Notes: generated by a model not told the origin, from the letters alone. Counted from the first letter of the stretch, positions 30,504-39,974 are shown. The stretch is DNA of 64,000 nucleotides from Persicobacter sp. CCB-QB2 (GCF_001274635.1 NZ_LBGV01000001.1:1364001-1428000); one strand, 5' to 3'. Numbers and translations: made by a program.

Positions 30504-30803
30504 TCAGCAATTTATATGCTTTACTAAGAGCATGCTTAATAGCGCATCCTCCGACTGCAAATTCGAATTATTGGAAGCGATTTTGGATAATTGCTCAACA
30601 ATAGCGCATCTATTCTCTCCAAAATAATCCGGTATCGCTTCTGCTATAATCAAATTTTCGTTACGAATTTTAACTTTTAAACACGCTATAAATGAAGAGG
30701 TACGTAATTTTTCATGACCACAAAAAGCTAATACCCTTAGAATATCAGAATTTAACCATTGATTCAGAGAAGGTTTTACTTTTACCGGCAATAAAGGTAG
30801 CAT
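30504..30803 (-). CDS. Hypothetical protein, family with a second degenerate copy in this window
   Basis: 99 residues, no signal peptide or recognised domain. A segment NENLIIAEAIPDYFGENRCAIVEQLSKIASNNSNL is also encoded, with a frameshift, at 47577-47747. This suggests a coding or mobile sequence present more than once in the genome. Both copies are short, and this one may itself be a C-terminal remnant. Function unknown. Confidence 0.4.
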   Translation of the reverse strand: MLPLLPVKVKPSLNQWLNSDILRVLAFCGHEKLRTSSFIACLKVKIRNENLIIAEAIPDYFGENRCAIVEQLSKIASNNSNLQSEDALLSMLLVKHINC

Positions 30804-30831
30804 AAGGCACCCCTTCGTATAACATGATTAC

Positions 30832-31452
30832 TTATTCGTGAATTGAATAGATCGTCTGCGGATTTTGAAACCTTTGATAAGCACTCCAAATCAAATAGGC
30901 GATCACCCCTATTCCTACGGCCCAAACGCCCTCTACCCCTAAAAACTCAAAGGCCATGGTCATCAGTTTTTTAATGCCCCGATTTCTACCACTGTAAGCA
31001 ATCTCCTCCCCGCGGGCCAAAGCGGCATTAGTGGTTAATCCCAACCAAATCATGCCCCCAACAAATGCCATCCAAAACACATTTATGGCCAGCGGCACCC
31101 ATTTTTTTTCAGCTCTTTGCGTTGTTACAAAATTTCGACTGTCCTTCAATTGCTGTATAACATAAGCCCGGTCTTCTGTATTGGCCATCACCACCGATTT
31201 GCTCTTTTCTTTACCCTCAGCATTTTGAAAAAATATTTCCAAAGTGTTTTCCTCTTCCCGGTATTCCAGTCTTATTACTTGACTTAGGGGGATTCTGCTT
31301 AAATTTTCGAGCATTCCCTTTTTCTCCAGAGATTTTAGTACACTCTCTGCTGTCTTGTGCTTTTTATCACTAATGATAATTTCCTCACTGGTTAAAGCAA
31401 GTACTTTATTATGCTTTTCATTTAAAGCAAAAATATTAATTGTTAATTCCAT
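30832..31452 (-). CDS. Hypothetical two-helix membrane protein
   Basis: 206 residues, no recognised family. The N-terminal ~100 residues form a beta-rich cytoplasmic-type domain (LTSEEIIIS, IPLSQVIRLEYREEENTLEIFF) resembling the PH-like fold of small bacterial membrane-regulator proteins, ending in a helix. Transmembrane helices lie at about 118-140 and 173-192. A charged tail follows. The middle loop (GEEIAYSGRNRGIKK) is probably extracytoplasmic or cytoplasmic depending on topology. No operon partners. Confidence 0.65.
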   Translation of the reverse strand: MELTINIFALNEKHNKVLALTSEEIIISDKKHKTAESVLKSLEKKGMLENLSRIPLSQVIRLEYREEENTLEIFFQNAEGKEKSKSVVMANTEDRAYVIQQLKDSRNFVTTQRAEKKWVPLAINVFWMAFVGGMIWLGLTTNAALARGEEIAYSGRNRGIKKLMTMAFEFLGVEGVWAVGIGVIAYLIWSAYQRFQNPQTIYSIHE

Positions 31453-31646
31453 TATTCCTCCTCAATTACAAAACATTCACAAATATGAAAAAAATATAAT
31501 TAAATCTTTAGGTAGCCATTCCCTGATCAGTCATAATTATTATTGATTTTTATCACTAAAACAATAATCATCTCTTACTTTAACTGATTATCACTGGATT
31601 AAAAAGCAATAATAATATATATTGAGAGAGACCAAAATTTACCATA

Positions 31647-32153
31647 ATGAAAAAACTTAGTCTCCTTATCCTGGCCCTCTTCTGCTTCACCGCTTGCTCA
31701 GAAGAGCCTAGTCCATCCATAACCGCAGATCTACTAGAAAGTAGAGAAGCCTGGGGAAACTTCAAGAAAGAGCATGCGAACACCTATTCCTTTACCAGCA
31801 CAACCTCCTCTTTTACCTCTTTACAAACAGCATCCACCCTTATCGTTTCTAATGGAGTAGTCATTCGAAAAGATTATTATGCCCAATACCGGGATGATAA
31901 CGGTGACTTAGTCGAGGAAAGATTTCAGGAGACTGGAGGGGATATAGGCCTTTCACCAAAAGGCATCAGGCCAATGACCATGGATGAAATTTATGATTTG
32001 GCAGAAACCGAATGGTTAAAACCTGAAGTCCCGGCAGAAGTTTTCTTCGAAGTAGATCACCTTGGCATTCTTTCCAAAGCCGGATATCAGGCTGAAGGAT
32101 GTATCGATGACTGCTTTAAGGGTATTACCATTGAAAAAATCACGGCTTTATAA
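31647..32153 (+). CDS. DUF6174-like lipoprotein
   Basis: 168 residues with a lipoprotein signal (MKKLSLLILALFCFTACSEE; lipobox FTAC). The body resembles DUF6174 proteins: W..FK..HANTYSFT, a strand LIVSNGVVIRKDY, and the ending EVFFEVDHLGILSKAGY..EGCIDDCFKGITIEKI, with a characteristic Cys-rich DxxxGYP-like segment near the C-terminus. Probably anchored in the outer or inner membrane facing the periplasm. Function unknown. It is terminated by the bidirectional hairpin shared with the convergent nuclease gene. Confidence 0.75.
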   Translation: MKKLSLLILALFCFTACSEEPSPSITADLLESREAWGNFKKEHANTYSFTSTTSSFTSLQTASTLIVSNGVVIRKDYYAQYRDDNGDLVEERFQETGGDIGLSPKGIRPMTMDEIYDLAETEWLKPEVPAEVFFEVDHLGILSKAGYQAEGCIDDCFKGITIEKITAL

Positions 32154-32179
32154 TTCACCAGTCGTCCCATCCCAAAACA

Positions 32180-32218
32180 AAAAAATCCTCTGAAGGCAGC
32201 CCTCAGAGGATTGTTATT
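32180..32218. terminator. Bidirectional terminator between convergent genes
   Basis: AATCCTCTGA (32184-32193) pairs with TCAGAGGATT (32203-32212). An A-rich run on the left serves the minus strand and a T-rich run on the right serves the plus strand. Confidence 0.85.
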
Positions 32219-32235
32219 ATGTTAAATCCAGTAGA

Positions 32236-33006
32236 TTATCCGAATAACTCATTCAGGTAGCCAGCCAGACGAACGCCACCTTTAAGAATCTGGTGATACA
32301 TCACATCTTTATAATCATAAACGTAACGGTAACCAAAATTCCCATCCCCAACATTGTCATACAACTCATTGGCGATCAGGTGCGACTCCTCTACCCAATC
32401 CAATACCTTGGCAGATTGCCATTCTTTGACTTCAGCCTCTTTGGGAATTCCTACATGGCGCGCCAGTTCGGTATAGCTTAAATCCAGATAATTGATAATA
32501 TCCGAATCCCACACACGGTGCAGGTTAGAATCCTTACGGAACCACTTTACTTTCACTATGTTTCCACCTAAATCTTCGGCATGGCCAACGTGCATCGGCT
32601 GATGTAAATCTCCCACTATATGAACAATATAACGGAATGCTTCACGTTTTTTCTCTATCGTGGCATTGGGATCCTTCAAAATAGAAGACATCAATTCCAA
32701 AGCCATCACCGCATCGCCTTCCGGATTTTTTGTGGAACGCTCATAAGTCTCATCTCCTTTCATGTTCACGTAATGATAAACATTACAAGAATCATAGGCA
32801 TGATCCGACTTCACCTCATCTGCCCAGGTAGAAGCCATGGCCAGGTTCTCATCACCCATTAGGGCCAGAATCGCCTTGCGCGCTTTACTGGAAAGGTGTT
32901 GCTCCGCAATTTCACCTACGGCGCGGTGACCGTTAGCCCCCCAACCGAATGACTGCCCTACCAGAGCAACCATCATCAGCACTACCAAATTAATTTTCTT
33001 CATCAA
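32236..33006 (-). CDS. S1/P1-type nuclease
   Basis: 256 residues with a signal peptide cut after VGQSFG, leaving Trp as the mature N-terminal residue (WGANGHRAVGEIAEQHL). In this family the N-terminal Trp and the following His bind the zinc cluster. Further ligands are seen in STWADEVKSD, CNVYHYVNM, IVHIVGDLHQPMHVGHAEDLGGN and NLHRVWDSDII. It is an extracytoplasmic single-strand-specific or sugar-non-specific nuclease, probably scavenging nucleic acid. Length is normal. Confidence 0.93.
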   Translation of the reverse strand: MMKKINLVVLMMVALVGQSFGWGANGHRAVGEIAEQHLSSKARKAILALMGDENLAMASTWADEVKSDHAYDSCNVYHYVNMKGDETYERSTKNPEGDAVMALELMSSILKDPNATIEKKREAFRYIVHIVGDLHQPMHVGHAEDLGGNIVKVKWFRKDSNLHRVWDSDIINYLDLSYTELARHVGIPKEAEVKEWQSAKVLDWVEESHLIANELYDNVGDGNFGYRYVYDYKDVMYHQILKGGVRLAGYLNELFG

Positions 33007-33053
33007 TCTCAGATTTGTTTCATTCTTCTAATAATGCAAAGAAAGCGGAAAAA

Positions 33054-33718
33054 TTATTTCTTCCCATCCCATTCGGCATAAAATCGCATTAGAAAGTCCT
33101 CCATGAAAGCATGACGATCTTCGGCGATCACTTTTGCAGCATCCGTATTCATCCTTTCTTTTAAAAGCAATAACTTCTCATAGAAATGGTTAATGGTACT
33201 TCCCCTGCTATTTTTATAAGATTCAAAATCTTTATGCAGGACTGGCTCCTGCTCCGGATCATGCATGGGGTTCCCCACACTGCCTCCATAGGCGAAGGTC
33301 CGGGCCACACCAATGGCGCCAATAGCATCGAGGCGGTCAGCATCCTGCACCACCAAACCTTCGATAGATTCCATTTTGTTTGCTACCCCGGCTCCTTTAT
33401 AAGAAATATGTTCAATGATGTGAACAACTGCCGCAATGTCCCGCTCGGCAACACCGAGCCCTTCCATATACTCGCGGGCCACCCTCGGACCCACGGTCTC
33501 ATCTCCATCATGAAATTTAAAATCAGCAATATCATGCAGCAGGGCACCCATTTCAGAGATAAACATATTGGCTTTCGGTACCCCTGCAAAATCAACTTTG
33601 TATTTTTCCAGACCCGATAAATATGCCACCAGTCATGACCGGTGCCTTCTCCCAAAAATTTCTCCCGCACATAAGCGGCGGTTTGTTCAACCCACTGCTG
33701 CTTTTGATCTTCCTTCAT
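33054..33718 (-). pseudogene. HD-domain phosphohydrolase, apparent single frameshift
   Basis: From ATG 33718 one frame gives MKEDQKQQWVEQTAAYV...GHDWWHIYRVWKNTK. The next frame then continues VDFAGVPKANMFISEMGALLHDIADFKFHDGDE and runs to 33054. One added base at about 33594-33601 joins them into about 221 residues. The HD metal-binding motifs HDWWH, LLHDIADFKFHDGD and DADRLDAIGAIGVARTFAYGG match the YedJ/YpgQ-like family of small HD hydrolases. These are thought to act on nucleotides; the substrate is uncertain. Start and upstream stop overlap as TAATG, so it is coupled to the carbonic-anhydrase-like gene. Confidence 0.84.
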
Positions 33719-34239
33719 TATTCTTCCTCTTTATACCAGGTCGCGTATTTTTGGTAATAGTTTTCACCAATTCGCTGAATCATTTCCTTACGATCCCCAA
33801 TTTCCTTCACTTTCTTCGCCGGAATGCCCGCATAGATGGTACCGGATTCTACTACTGTATTTTCCAAAACAACTGCTCCAGCTGCTACGATCGCACCTTC
33901 TTTCACCACTACACCGTCCAGAAGCACCGAATTCATCCCGATCAGGCAATTGTCTTCAATGGTACAACCATGGATCATGGCTTTATGACCAATGGTTACA
34001 TTAGAACCAATCGTAGTCGGATGAGTTTGGTAAGAACAATGGATACAAGCCAAGTCCTGAATATTGGTATTATCCCCCACTTTAATATAATGCACGTCTC
34101 CGCGAACCACTGCATTGAACCATACGGAGCAATTGTCCCCTAACTCTACTTCCCCAATTACGGTGGCATTGTCGGCTAAAAATACATTTTTCCCAAATTT
34201 AGGGCTTACATTTCCTCTGATGGTCTTTATTAGTGCCAT
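33718..34239 (-). CDS. Gamma-carbonic-anhydrase-like hexapeptide-repeat protein (YrdA/PaaY type)
   Basis: 173 residues forming a left-handed beta-helix of hexapeptide repeats (VFLADNATVIGEVELGDNCSVWFNAVVRGD...). The three zinc-binding His positions of gamma carbonic anhydrases are present: CIHCSYQTH, TIGHKAMIHGC (two). The C-terminal helix is short. Catalytic activity on CO2 is not certain, because many family members are inactive. First gene of a two-gene unit with the HD hydrolase, divergent from pabB. Confidence 0.88.
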   Translation of the reverse strand: MALIKTIRGNVSPKFGKNVFLADNATVIGEVELGDNCSVWFNAVVRGDVHYIKVGDNTNIQDLACIHCSYQTHPTTIGSNVTIGHKAMIHGCTIEDNCLIGMNSVLLDGVVVKEGAIVAAGAVVLENTVVESGTIYAGIPAKKVKEIGDRKEMIQRIGENYYQKYATWYKEEE

Positions 34240-34247
34240 AGCTTTTT

Positions 34248-34255
34248 TACTTTTG
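34248..34255 (+). promoter_or_regulatory. Putative -7 box upstream of pabB
   Basis: TACTTTTG fits TAnnTTTG and would start transcription about 12 bases before the TTG at 34274, excluding the GTG at 34255 as start. Confidence 0.4.
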
Positions 34256-34273
34256 TGAAAAAATTAAACATCC

Positions 34274-35560
34274 TTGAAAAGAAATCAGCTTTCCTTTCCT
34301 TCCTTTTCGGAAAAACAATTACTGCAGTGGGCGGCCAGCTACGAACAGCTTTTGTTTTTAAACCCCAATCATTATGGGCAACAGGAAAAATTTTCCCATT
34401 TCCCCAAAATGCTGGCCGTGGGCGCAAAAGCTACCCTACATATTCCCGAAGGTGGAAAGGCCAAAGCTTTCGAGCAACTTAAAGCTTTCCACCAAAAGCA
34501 TGGCGATTGGCTGTTTGGCCACCTGAACTACGACCTGAAAAATGAGGTAGAGGATTTAAAAAGTCGACACAAGGCCAAAACCGAATTCCCTGACCTCCAT
34601 TTTTTCGTTCCGGAGCATCTTTGCTTTTTCGAAAAAGACGGCGTAAGAATAGAAACTTATAGTTCCCCAAGCAAGCTAAAAGAGGAAATATTGGCCACCA
34701 AGATAGCCGATAATCCGCAACTGACTAAGCTTCACTTCCATCCGCAAATTTCCCAGGAGGCTTATTTAAATATGATCGACCGGCTCAAGGAACATATTCG
34801 GCAGGGAGATTTTTACGAAATAAATTTTTGTCAGGAATTTATTGCAGAGCAGGCCGAGATTCAACCGGTACCCGCCTATTGGGCACTGAATGAAATGTCG
34901 CCCATGCCCTTTTCAGCCTTTTACAAACTGAAAGATCAATATGCCATGGTAGCCTCGCCAGAGCGTTATGTCAAAAAAGTGGGACATCAGATTTATTCAG
35001 AACCAATTAAAGGCACCAGCCGAAGAAGAACGGATCCTTTGAAAGATCAGGAGCAGATCAATTATCTGAAAACTTCTGAAAAGGAAATCGCTGAAAACAT
35101 GATGATTGTGGACCTGGTTCGGAATGATTTGGCCCGAACGGCCATCCCGGGGACTGTTCGGGTTCCGGAGCTGTTTGAAGTGTATTCTTTTCCGCAGGTG
35201 CATCAACTGATTTCAACTATCAGCGCCACTATGGCTCCGGAATACCACTGGACAGATGTGTTGGAAAAATCCTTCCCGATGGGTTCCATGACCGGTGCGC
35301 CGAAAATCTCCGTGATGCAACATGCCGACCAATATGAAAGTGGAAGGCGGGAATTATATGCCGGCACACTGGGCTATGTGAGCCCTGAAGGAGACTTCGA
35401 TTTTAATGTAGTGATCCGCAGTCTTTTTTATAATGACCAAAAGAAATTCGCCCATTATTGGGTGGGCGGTGCCATTACCATCGATTCGGAAGCCGAGGAT
35501 GAATACCGGGAGTGTCTGCTAAAAGCCAAAGCGATTCAAAGTATCTTTTCAAAAAATTAA
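34274..35560 (+). CDS. pabB: Aminodeoxychorismate synthase component I (PabB-like chorismate-binding enzyme)
   Basis: 428 residues from a TTG start (no in-frame ATG upstream before stop or promoter box). The chorismate-binding domain shows RQGDFYEINFCQEF, EPIKGTSRRR, NMMIVDLVRNDLAR, VHQLISTISA, FPMGSMTGAPK and GGAITIDSEAEDEY. PIKGT carries the Lys diagnostic of PabB (anthranilate synthase has PIAGT), so it should convert chorismate to 4-amino-4-deoxychorismate for folate synthesis, using ammonia from a glutaminase partner encoded elsewhere. Cytoplasmic. The following lipoprotein gene starts 34 bases downstream. Confidence 0.9.
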   Translation: MKRNQLSFPSFSEKQLLQWAASYEQLLFLNPNHYGQQEKFSHFPKMLAVGAKATLHIPEGGKAKAFEQLKAFHQKHGDWLFGHLNYDLKNEVEDLKSRHKAKTEFPDLHFFVPEHLCFFEKDGVRIETYSSPSKLKEEILATKIADNPQLTKLHFHPQISQEAYLNMIDRLKEHIRQGDFYEINFCQEFIAEQAEIQPVPAYWALNEMSPMPFSAFYKLKDQYAMVASPERYVKKVGHQIYSEPIKGTSRRRTDPLKDQEQINYLKTSEKEIAENMMIVDLVRNDLARTAIPGTVRVPELFEVYSFPQVHQLISTISATMAPEYHWTDVLEKSFPMGSMTGAPKISVMQHADQYESGRRELYAGTLGYVSPEGDFDFNVVIRSLFYNDQKKFAHYWVGGAITIDSEAEDEYRECLLKAKAIQSIFSKN

Positions 35561-35594
35561 AATGAATTCTAAGCCCTCAAAACCTATCAACCTT

Positions 35595-36383
35595 ATGAAA
35601 AATTTCGGACTGATTATCATGTGCCTCCTTACTGGACTCATCGCATGCGAAACCAAGAGCAACAAGGAGGAGCATTTCGAGCAAAATGCCCTTGAATTTG
35701 AAACATTAACCTTTCGAGTAGACGAAAAAGATTGTGAAGAAGAGGAAAAGAATGCCTGCACCTATTTTGAGGTGGAATTACCTTATATCACGAAAGCAAC
35801 ACTATCCGGGAAGGAGGAAAGATTTAATCAGGCCGTGATGGACTTCTTTGAGGAAGATAGTATTAAATCGGTCAAGGAAATTTCGGCATTTATAGAAAAT
35901 GACATGGTCATCTATGAAGATTTTACTGAATTTTTAGGAGATAATAGAACCAAATGGTTTTATTCAAAAAAAGTAGATTTAATATATACCAACCCTCAAT
36001 TATGGTCCTTTCACTTTGCACAAAAAGAATATATGGGAGGCGCACATGGAAATACTTCCCATCAGTATAAAGTAATTAATAGTGCCACCGGCCAAAAACT
36101 CACTTTAACCGATTTATTCCGGCCAGATTTTCTCCCTGAATTAACCGCCATGGGCGAAGCCGCTTTTAAAGAAGCAAGAGGCATTTCAGACTCCACCTCT
36201 TTATCATCTTCAGGGTTTCAATTCCCCAAAAATGAATTTGAACTCAACAATAATTTTGGTTTAAGCGAGGAAGGTATTCGTTTTTATTACAATCCTTATG
36301 AAATAGGCCCCTATAGCCTGGGTGCATCTTTTTTTGACCTGCCCATGGAACAAATAAAAGCAGGTCTAAAATTTGATATTTAA
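35595..36383 (+). CDS. DUF3298/RsiV-like lipoprotein
   Basis: 262 residues from ATG 35595, giving the lipobox LIAC; an ATG 33 bases upstream adds a polar stretch incompatible with the signal. The C-terminal DUF3298 domain shows YMGGAHGNTSHQYKVINSATGQKLTLTDLF and LSEEGIRFYYNPYEIGPYSLG. The N-terminal part corresponds to a PdaC/DUF4163-like domain. Related domains occur in anti-sigma factor RsiV and in peptidoglycan deacetylases, where they are ligand-sensing or accessory modules. Here it is a stand-alone periplasmic lipoprotein; function unknown. Confidence 0.83.
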   Translation: MKNFGLIIMCLLTGLIACETKSNKEEHFEQNALEFETLTFRVDEKDCEEEEKNACTYFEVELPYITKATLSGKEERFNQAVMDFFEEDSIKSVKEISAFIENDMVIYEDFTEFLGDNRTKWFYSKKVDLIYTNPQLWSFHFAQKEYMGGAHGNTSHQYKVINSATGQKLTLTDLFRPDFLPELTAMGEAAFKEARGISDSTSLSSSGFQFPKNEFELNNNFGLSEEGIRFYYNPYEIGPYSLGASFFDLPMEQIKAGLKFDI

Positions 36384-36711
36384 AGCGCCAGTTCTCCCGA
36401 AATTCCAGCCATAAAACATTATGAAATTGACTGAAATTTCGGGGGTAAATTAAATAATCATTAAGACTTCAAATTATTCTTTGCATCCTTTCTAAAAATT
36501 TCCATGTGATAGAATTCTTTAATATCACTAAAAAAGGGGAAAACCAAGATTTTCAGGCATGCCCACCAAAATCATTAAGCATTGATTTACAGGCTATTCC
36601 AAAATCTATCAAAAAAATTAACGAATCTAACCGAATCCTAATGTATTTATTTCGATAATGGCGAGGTTTCTGCCTATCATTGAACAATATTATTAGAGAA
36701 ATTGGAGAAAA
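36384..36711. other. Intergenic stretch upstream of the TonB-dependent receptor
   Basis: About 330 bases, AT-rich, no gene or strong hairpin. It should contain the receptor promoter; no clear TAnnTTTG box was assigned. Confidence 0.45.
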
Positions 36712-39054
36712 ATGAAGTTTCGCTTACCGCTTTTTAAGCTCGCTTTCTTTCTTGTTTTTCTGTTCAGCCTTACCGTTACTCAAGCACAAACCATTGTTAG
36801 TGTTTCAGGCCAGTTTGTTGATTCGGAAAAAGATGAAGGCGTCCCATTTGCTACTGTAGCCATTTTTAAAAATAAAGGGGATGTTAATCCTATTGGCTCT
36901 GGATTTTCAGAAGAAGATGGGTCCTTTGAAATAATTTTAACAGAATCCGGCACCTTTTTTATGCAAGTCCAGTGTATGGGTTTTGATGGATATGAGCAAG
37001 CGCTGACTGTTGATATCAGTGATATCAAATTGGGACAAATTCCACTGAAAAGCCAGACTCAAATGCTGGAGAGTGTGGTGATCACCGGAGAAAAAGTATC
37101 CGGTACTTCCACCCCGGGTGCTATGAAATTCAATATGGATGCTCAGGGTTCGGATGATATGGAGGAAATCGTATCCAATATGCCCGGGGTCGAAATGGAC
37201 TTTGACGGAAATGCCTCTATCCGTGGACTAAGTGTTACTTATTTAGTAAATGGAGAAGAATCTGGAATGGAAAATCCGCTTCAGGAAATCCCGAAACAAT
37301 CTATTGCTTCTATCGAATTAATGACGAACCCACCGGTAGAATATGCCTCTTCCGGACCGGTGATCAATATTATTCTAAAAGAAGATGCCAAAATAGGTAA
37401 CAGCTTTCGAATGGGTGGAAACTTCGGCAACCTTAATTCCGCTAAAGGCTACGTTGGTGGATCTGTCCGTACCGAAAACCTGACCATTAACCCATGGGTT
37501 TATTATTCTCAGCGCGACCGCGAAACATTTGGGAATAATGAGCAACTGAATTACGACGAACGTTTCATGGAGCAAAGCCATACCAGTAAAAATGGCTGGA
37601 GGTACGGAAGTGCCGGCACCTGGTGGGCGTATAAGTTCAAAGATAAATCCGAATTAAGTGGAACCATCAGATACTCCCTTTCAGATAATTTCTCCGAAAG
37701 TTGGAACAATAACGATTTCTACGATCTGGATTCGGTAACTTTCCGGAACACCAACGTTCGGACCAATGAAAACAACGGCTTCACCAGAGATTTCAGTTAT
37801 GAAAACAAATACCGAAAAACCTGGGAAAGTGGCCAAAAGCTGTCCTTACGTTATTTGATGAATTATAAGGAAAGCTTTTCTTCTCAACACCAGGGCAGTG
37901 ACTATATCTACAATGCCGAGGAGGATAATGCAACAATTCTGGATCGCGGTGACCGTACCAATGATAATATGCGTCATCGTTTTCAGGCACGCTTCACGCA
38001 GCCAATAAATGAAGAAATGCGTGTGGTGACCGGTTATTATTTCGATTATCGGAAAAATAATCAGACGGCAGAATATGATCGTAAAGAAAATGAAGGCGAC
38101 TGGATTTATAATCCGGATCGTCGTCAGGATGCCTGCACGGAAACCATGGCCCATGATGTTTTTGCCAGCTTTACCGGAAAATGGGATCGTTTTGGATTAA
38201 ATCTGGGGATGCGCTATAAAACGGGTAAAACTGATATTCACCAATGGGATGCCGGAATGGGCGTTTATGATGACTTTCTGAACCAGTTCTCTAACCTGAA
38301 CAACACCATCAAGCTGAGTTACGATTTGAAAGAAGAAGGCGAAAATATTATGCTTTCTTATCGGAATAACGTTCGCCCTCCAAGTGCCGGGCAATTAAAC
38401 CCTTTCGTGAACGATGCCAATCCGCTTTGGATCACCATGGGTAATCCCGATTTGAACTCGACGAAAACCCACTATCTGGAATTAGAATATTTGAAAGTCG
38501 GAGATACCTATACTTTTAAGGGAGGAGCATTTGGAAGAAAAATCTTTGATCAGGTGGCCAGATACCAGTGGTCAGAAGCCGATACTATTTACAATTCCTT
38601 CCACAATATTGAAGGCGTATCCGTTGCCGGATTAAATGTCTATTTACAAAAAGACATTGTGCCCGGACTTCGCGGAACAGTGGACGGATCCTGGTCTTAT
38701 GAATACATGCCGGATCGTGAAGGAGATTTGAGTAAAGCCCAGACCTACTACTTCATTAAGGGTAATGTGGAATACAAATTTGCGAAAAATTACCGTATCG
38801 CCCTGACGGGTCGCTACACCTCCACCAAACTTTCCAATAACGCCCAGACAGCGGGATATGGAAGTATGGACATTAACTTTGAAAGGAAATTCTACGATGG
38901 TAAAGGAAAGGTATATTTGAACATCCGGGATGTCCTAAACACCATCGAACAAAATGTATTGACCTCCTCGGATTCCTTTATTCGGGACAGCTTTGCAAAA
39001 CAAGAAACCAGAATGATCATGCTCGGCATGTCTTTCTACTTAAACGGCTTATAA
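36712..39054 (+). CDS. TonB-dependent receptor, outer-membrane beta-barrel family
   Basis: 780 residues. The signal peptide (cleavage near VTQAQ) is followed by a CarboxypepD_reg-like domain (VSGQFVDSEKDEGVPFATVAIF...GSFEI, about 30-115). A plug domain has the nucleotide-like MPGVEMDFDGNASIRGLSVTYLVNG and MTNPPVEYASSGPVINIILKE, then comes a large barrel ending MIMLGMSFYLNGL with a terminal aromatic-containing strand. It belongs to the outer-membrane barrel family that lacks a canonical SusC signature. It probably imports a peptide, siderophore or sugar ligand; no SusD partner is adjacent. A terminator follows at once, so it is monocistronic. Confidence 0.91.
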   Translation: MKFRLPLFKLAFFLVFLFSLTVTQAQTIVSVSGQFVDSEKDEGVPFATVAIFKNKGDVNPIGSGFSEEDGSFEIILTESGTFFMQVQCMGFDGYEQALTVDISDIKLGQIPLKSQTQMLESVVITGEKVSGTSTPGAMKFNMDAQGSDDMEEIVSNMPGVEMDFDGNASIRGLSVTYLVNGEESGMENPLQEIPKQSIASIELMTNPPVEYASSGPVINIILKEDAKIGNSFRMGGNFGNLNSAKGYVGGSVRTENLTINPWVYYSQRDRETFGNNEQLNYDERFMEQSHTSKNGWRYGSAGTWWAYKFKDKSELSGTIRYSLSDNFSESWNNNDFYDLDSVTFRNTNVRTNENNGFTRDFSYENKYRKTWESGQKLSLRYLMNYKESFSSQHQGSDYIYNAEEDNATILDRGDRTNDNMRHRFQARFTQPINEEMRVVTGYYFDYRKNNQTAEYDRKENEGDWIYNPDRRQDACTETMAHDVFASFTGKWDRFGLNLGMRYKTGKTDIHQWDAGMGVYDDFLNQFSNLNNTIKLSYDLKEEGENIMLSYRNNVRPPSAGQLNPFVNDANPLWITMGNPDLNSTKTHYLELEYLKVGDTYTFKGGAFGRKIFDQVARYQWSEADTIYNSFHNIEGVSVAGLNVYLQKDIVPGLRGTVDGSWSYEYMPDREGDLSKAQTYYFIKGNVEYKFAKNYRIALTGRYTSTKLSNNAQTAGYGSMDINFERKFYDGKGKVYLNIRDVLNTIEQNVLTSSDSFIRDSFAKQETRMIMLGMSFYLNGL

Positions 39055-39090
39055 ATCAACAAAGCACTAATTATTCTAGTCGTATATCCG

Positions 39091-39123
39091 GCCTCCTCTG
39101 AAATTTCAGGGGAGGCATTTTTT
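39091..39123 (+). terminator. Terminator of the TonB-dependent receptor gene
   Basis: GCCTCCTCTGA pairs with TCAGGGGAGGC with one wobble, followed by ATTTTTTG. Confidence 0.82.
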
Positions 39124-39146
39124 GTGATTATGGTTATTGAGGCCAG

Positions 39147-39188
39147 CCAATTCCTTGCCCACGAATGAATTCGTGGGCAAGGAATTGG
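39147..39188. repeat. REP-like palindrome 1
   Basis: Perfect 20-bp arms (CCAATTCCTTGCCCACGAAT and its complement) around two bases. The inner core GCCCACGAATGAATTCGTGGGC is shared with the other palindromes around the transposase gene. Confidence 0.85.
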
Positions 39189-39306
39189 GTAGAACCGACG
39201 CATCGTGTAAGCCAACTATTATCAGGCTGTCCTAAATTTTTCACCCATCTCATAGGGCAGATCGAAACTCTAGGTAGATGCGCAAGATAATGCACCTGAA
39301 GATTCC

Positions 39307-39340
39307 TTTTTTGCCCATGAATTCATTCGTGGGCAAAAAA
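39307..39340. repeat. REP-like palindrome 2
   Basis: TTTTTTGCCCATGAAT / ATTCGTGGGCAAAAAA with a single G-U type mismatch around TC; it lies 20 bases beyond the 3' end of the transposase gene and could also terminate it. Confidence 0.82.
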
Positions 39341-39360
39341 ATAGATTACGCCAAAGGTAT

Positions 39361-39855
39361 TTAACAACCATTCAACCTCCTCAAAGCTTCAATTTCCTTT
39401 TCAACTTCCCGTCGCAAGTGTATCGATTTTTGATTGATGATATAATGATAAACACGATCCGTTTGGGATTGGCTCACCGAAAAAGCACTAAAACCCACCT
39501 GCCATTGAAATTTTTCCCCAACCTCAAAATGAAGATTAAACCAGCGAGAAGAACTCCCTTTTAACTGCTTCGCCACATGCGAAATGGATAGGGTTATAGG
39601 ATGATGATACAAAATATGGATATGATTTTCTGTACCATTAATCACTATAAAATTCCCACCACATTTCAGTAGTTCCTTTTTCAGAAAATCATGAAAATCA
39701 GCCTCCAGCCAATGCTTAATAAACGGCTTTCTGAATTTTGTCACCAGGATCATATGGATCCATACATTACTATAGGAATGAGACATGAAAACCATACCAT
39801 CCTTGAGAATAAAGGTTTCCCTCACATAAATCCCAGGATGTAAGAATTCCTTCAA
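39361..39855 (-). CDS. REP-associated tyrosine transposase (Y1/IS200-like, RAYT)
   Basis: 164 residues of the Y1_Tnp (HUH) fold. The family opening is SNVWIHMILVTKFRKPFI, the HUH motif is NHIHILYHH (His-x-His around residue 85-87), and the catalytic Tyr lies in DRVYHYIINQKSIH. Such single-domain nucleases cleave single-stranded DNA at palindromic REP sequences. Five related palindromes flank this gene within 1 kb, the arrangement called a REPtron. No IS200-type ends are evident, so it is more likely domesticated than a self-mobile insertion sequence. Confidence 0.86.
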   Translation of the reverse strand: MKEFLHPGIYVRETFILKDGMVFMSHSYSNVWIHMILVTKFRKPFIKHWLEADFHDFLKKELLKCGGNFIVINGTENHIHILYHHPITLSISHVAKQLKGSSSRWFNLHFEVGEKFQWQVGFSAFSVSQSQTDRVYHYIINQKSIHLRREVEKEIEALRRLNGC

Positions 39856-39886
39856 TTATGAAAAATCATTCCTAGCCCTTCCCTCA

Positions 39887-39907
39887 CCCATGAATTTAAT
39901 CATTGGA
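39887..39907. repeat. REP-like palindrome 3 (degenerate)
   Basis: CCCATGAATTTAATCATTGGA resembles the shared core with one inserted base and one mismatch in the right arm. Confidence 0.55.
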
Positions 39908-39954
39908 CTAAACCAACAGAAAAGCTTACTACTTTCTCATCTACTCTTCCATCA

Positions 39955-39974
39955 CCCATGAATTTATTCATGAG
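39955..39974. repeat. REP-like palindrome 4
   Basis: CCCATGAATTTATTCATGAG: arms CATGAAT / ATTCATG around TT, outer pairs lost. Confidence 0.65.

Noticed and set aside
33718..34239. Acetyltransferase role for the hexapeptide-repeat protein
   Set aside because: The three His positions and overall length match the gamma-carbonic-anhydrase-like branch, with no acyltransferase-specific C-terminal extension.
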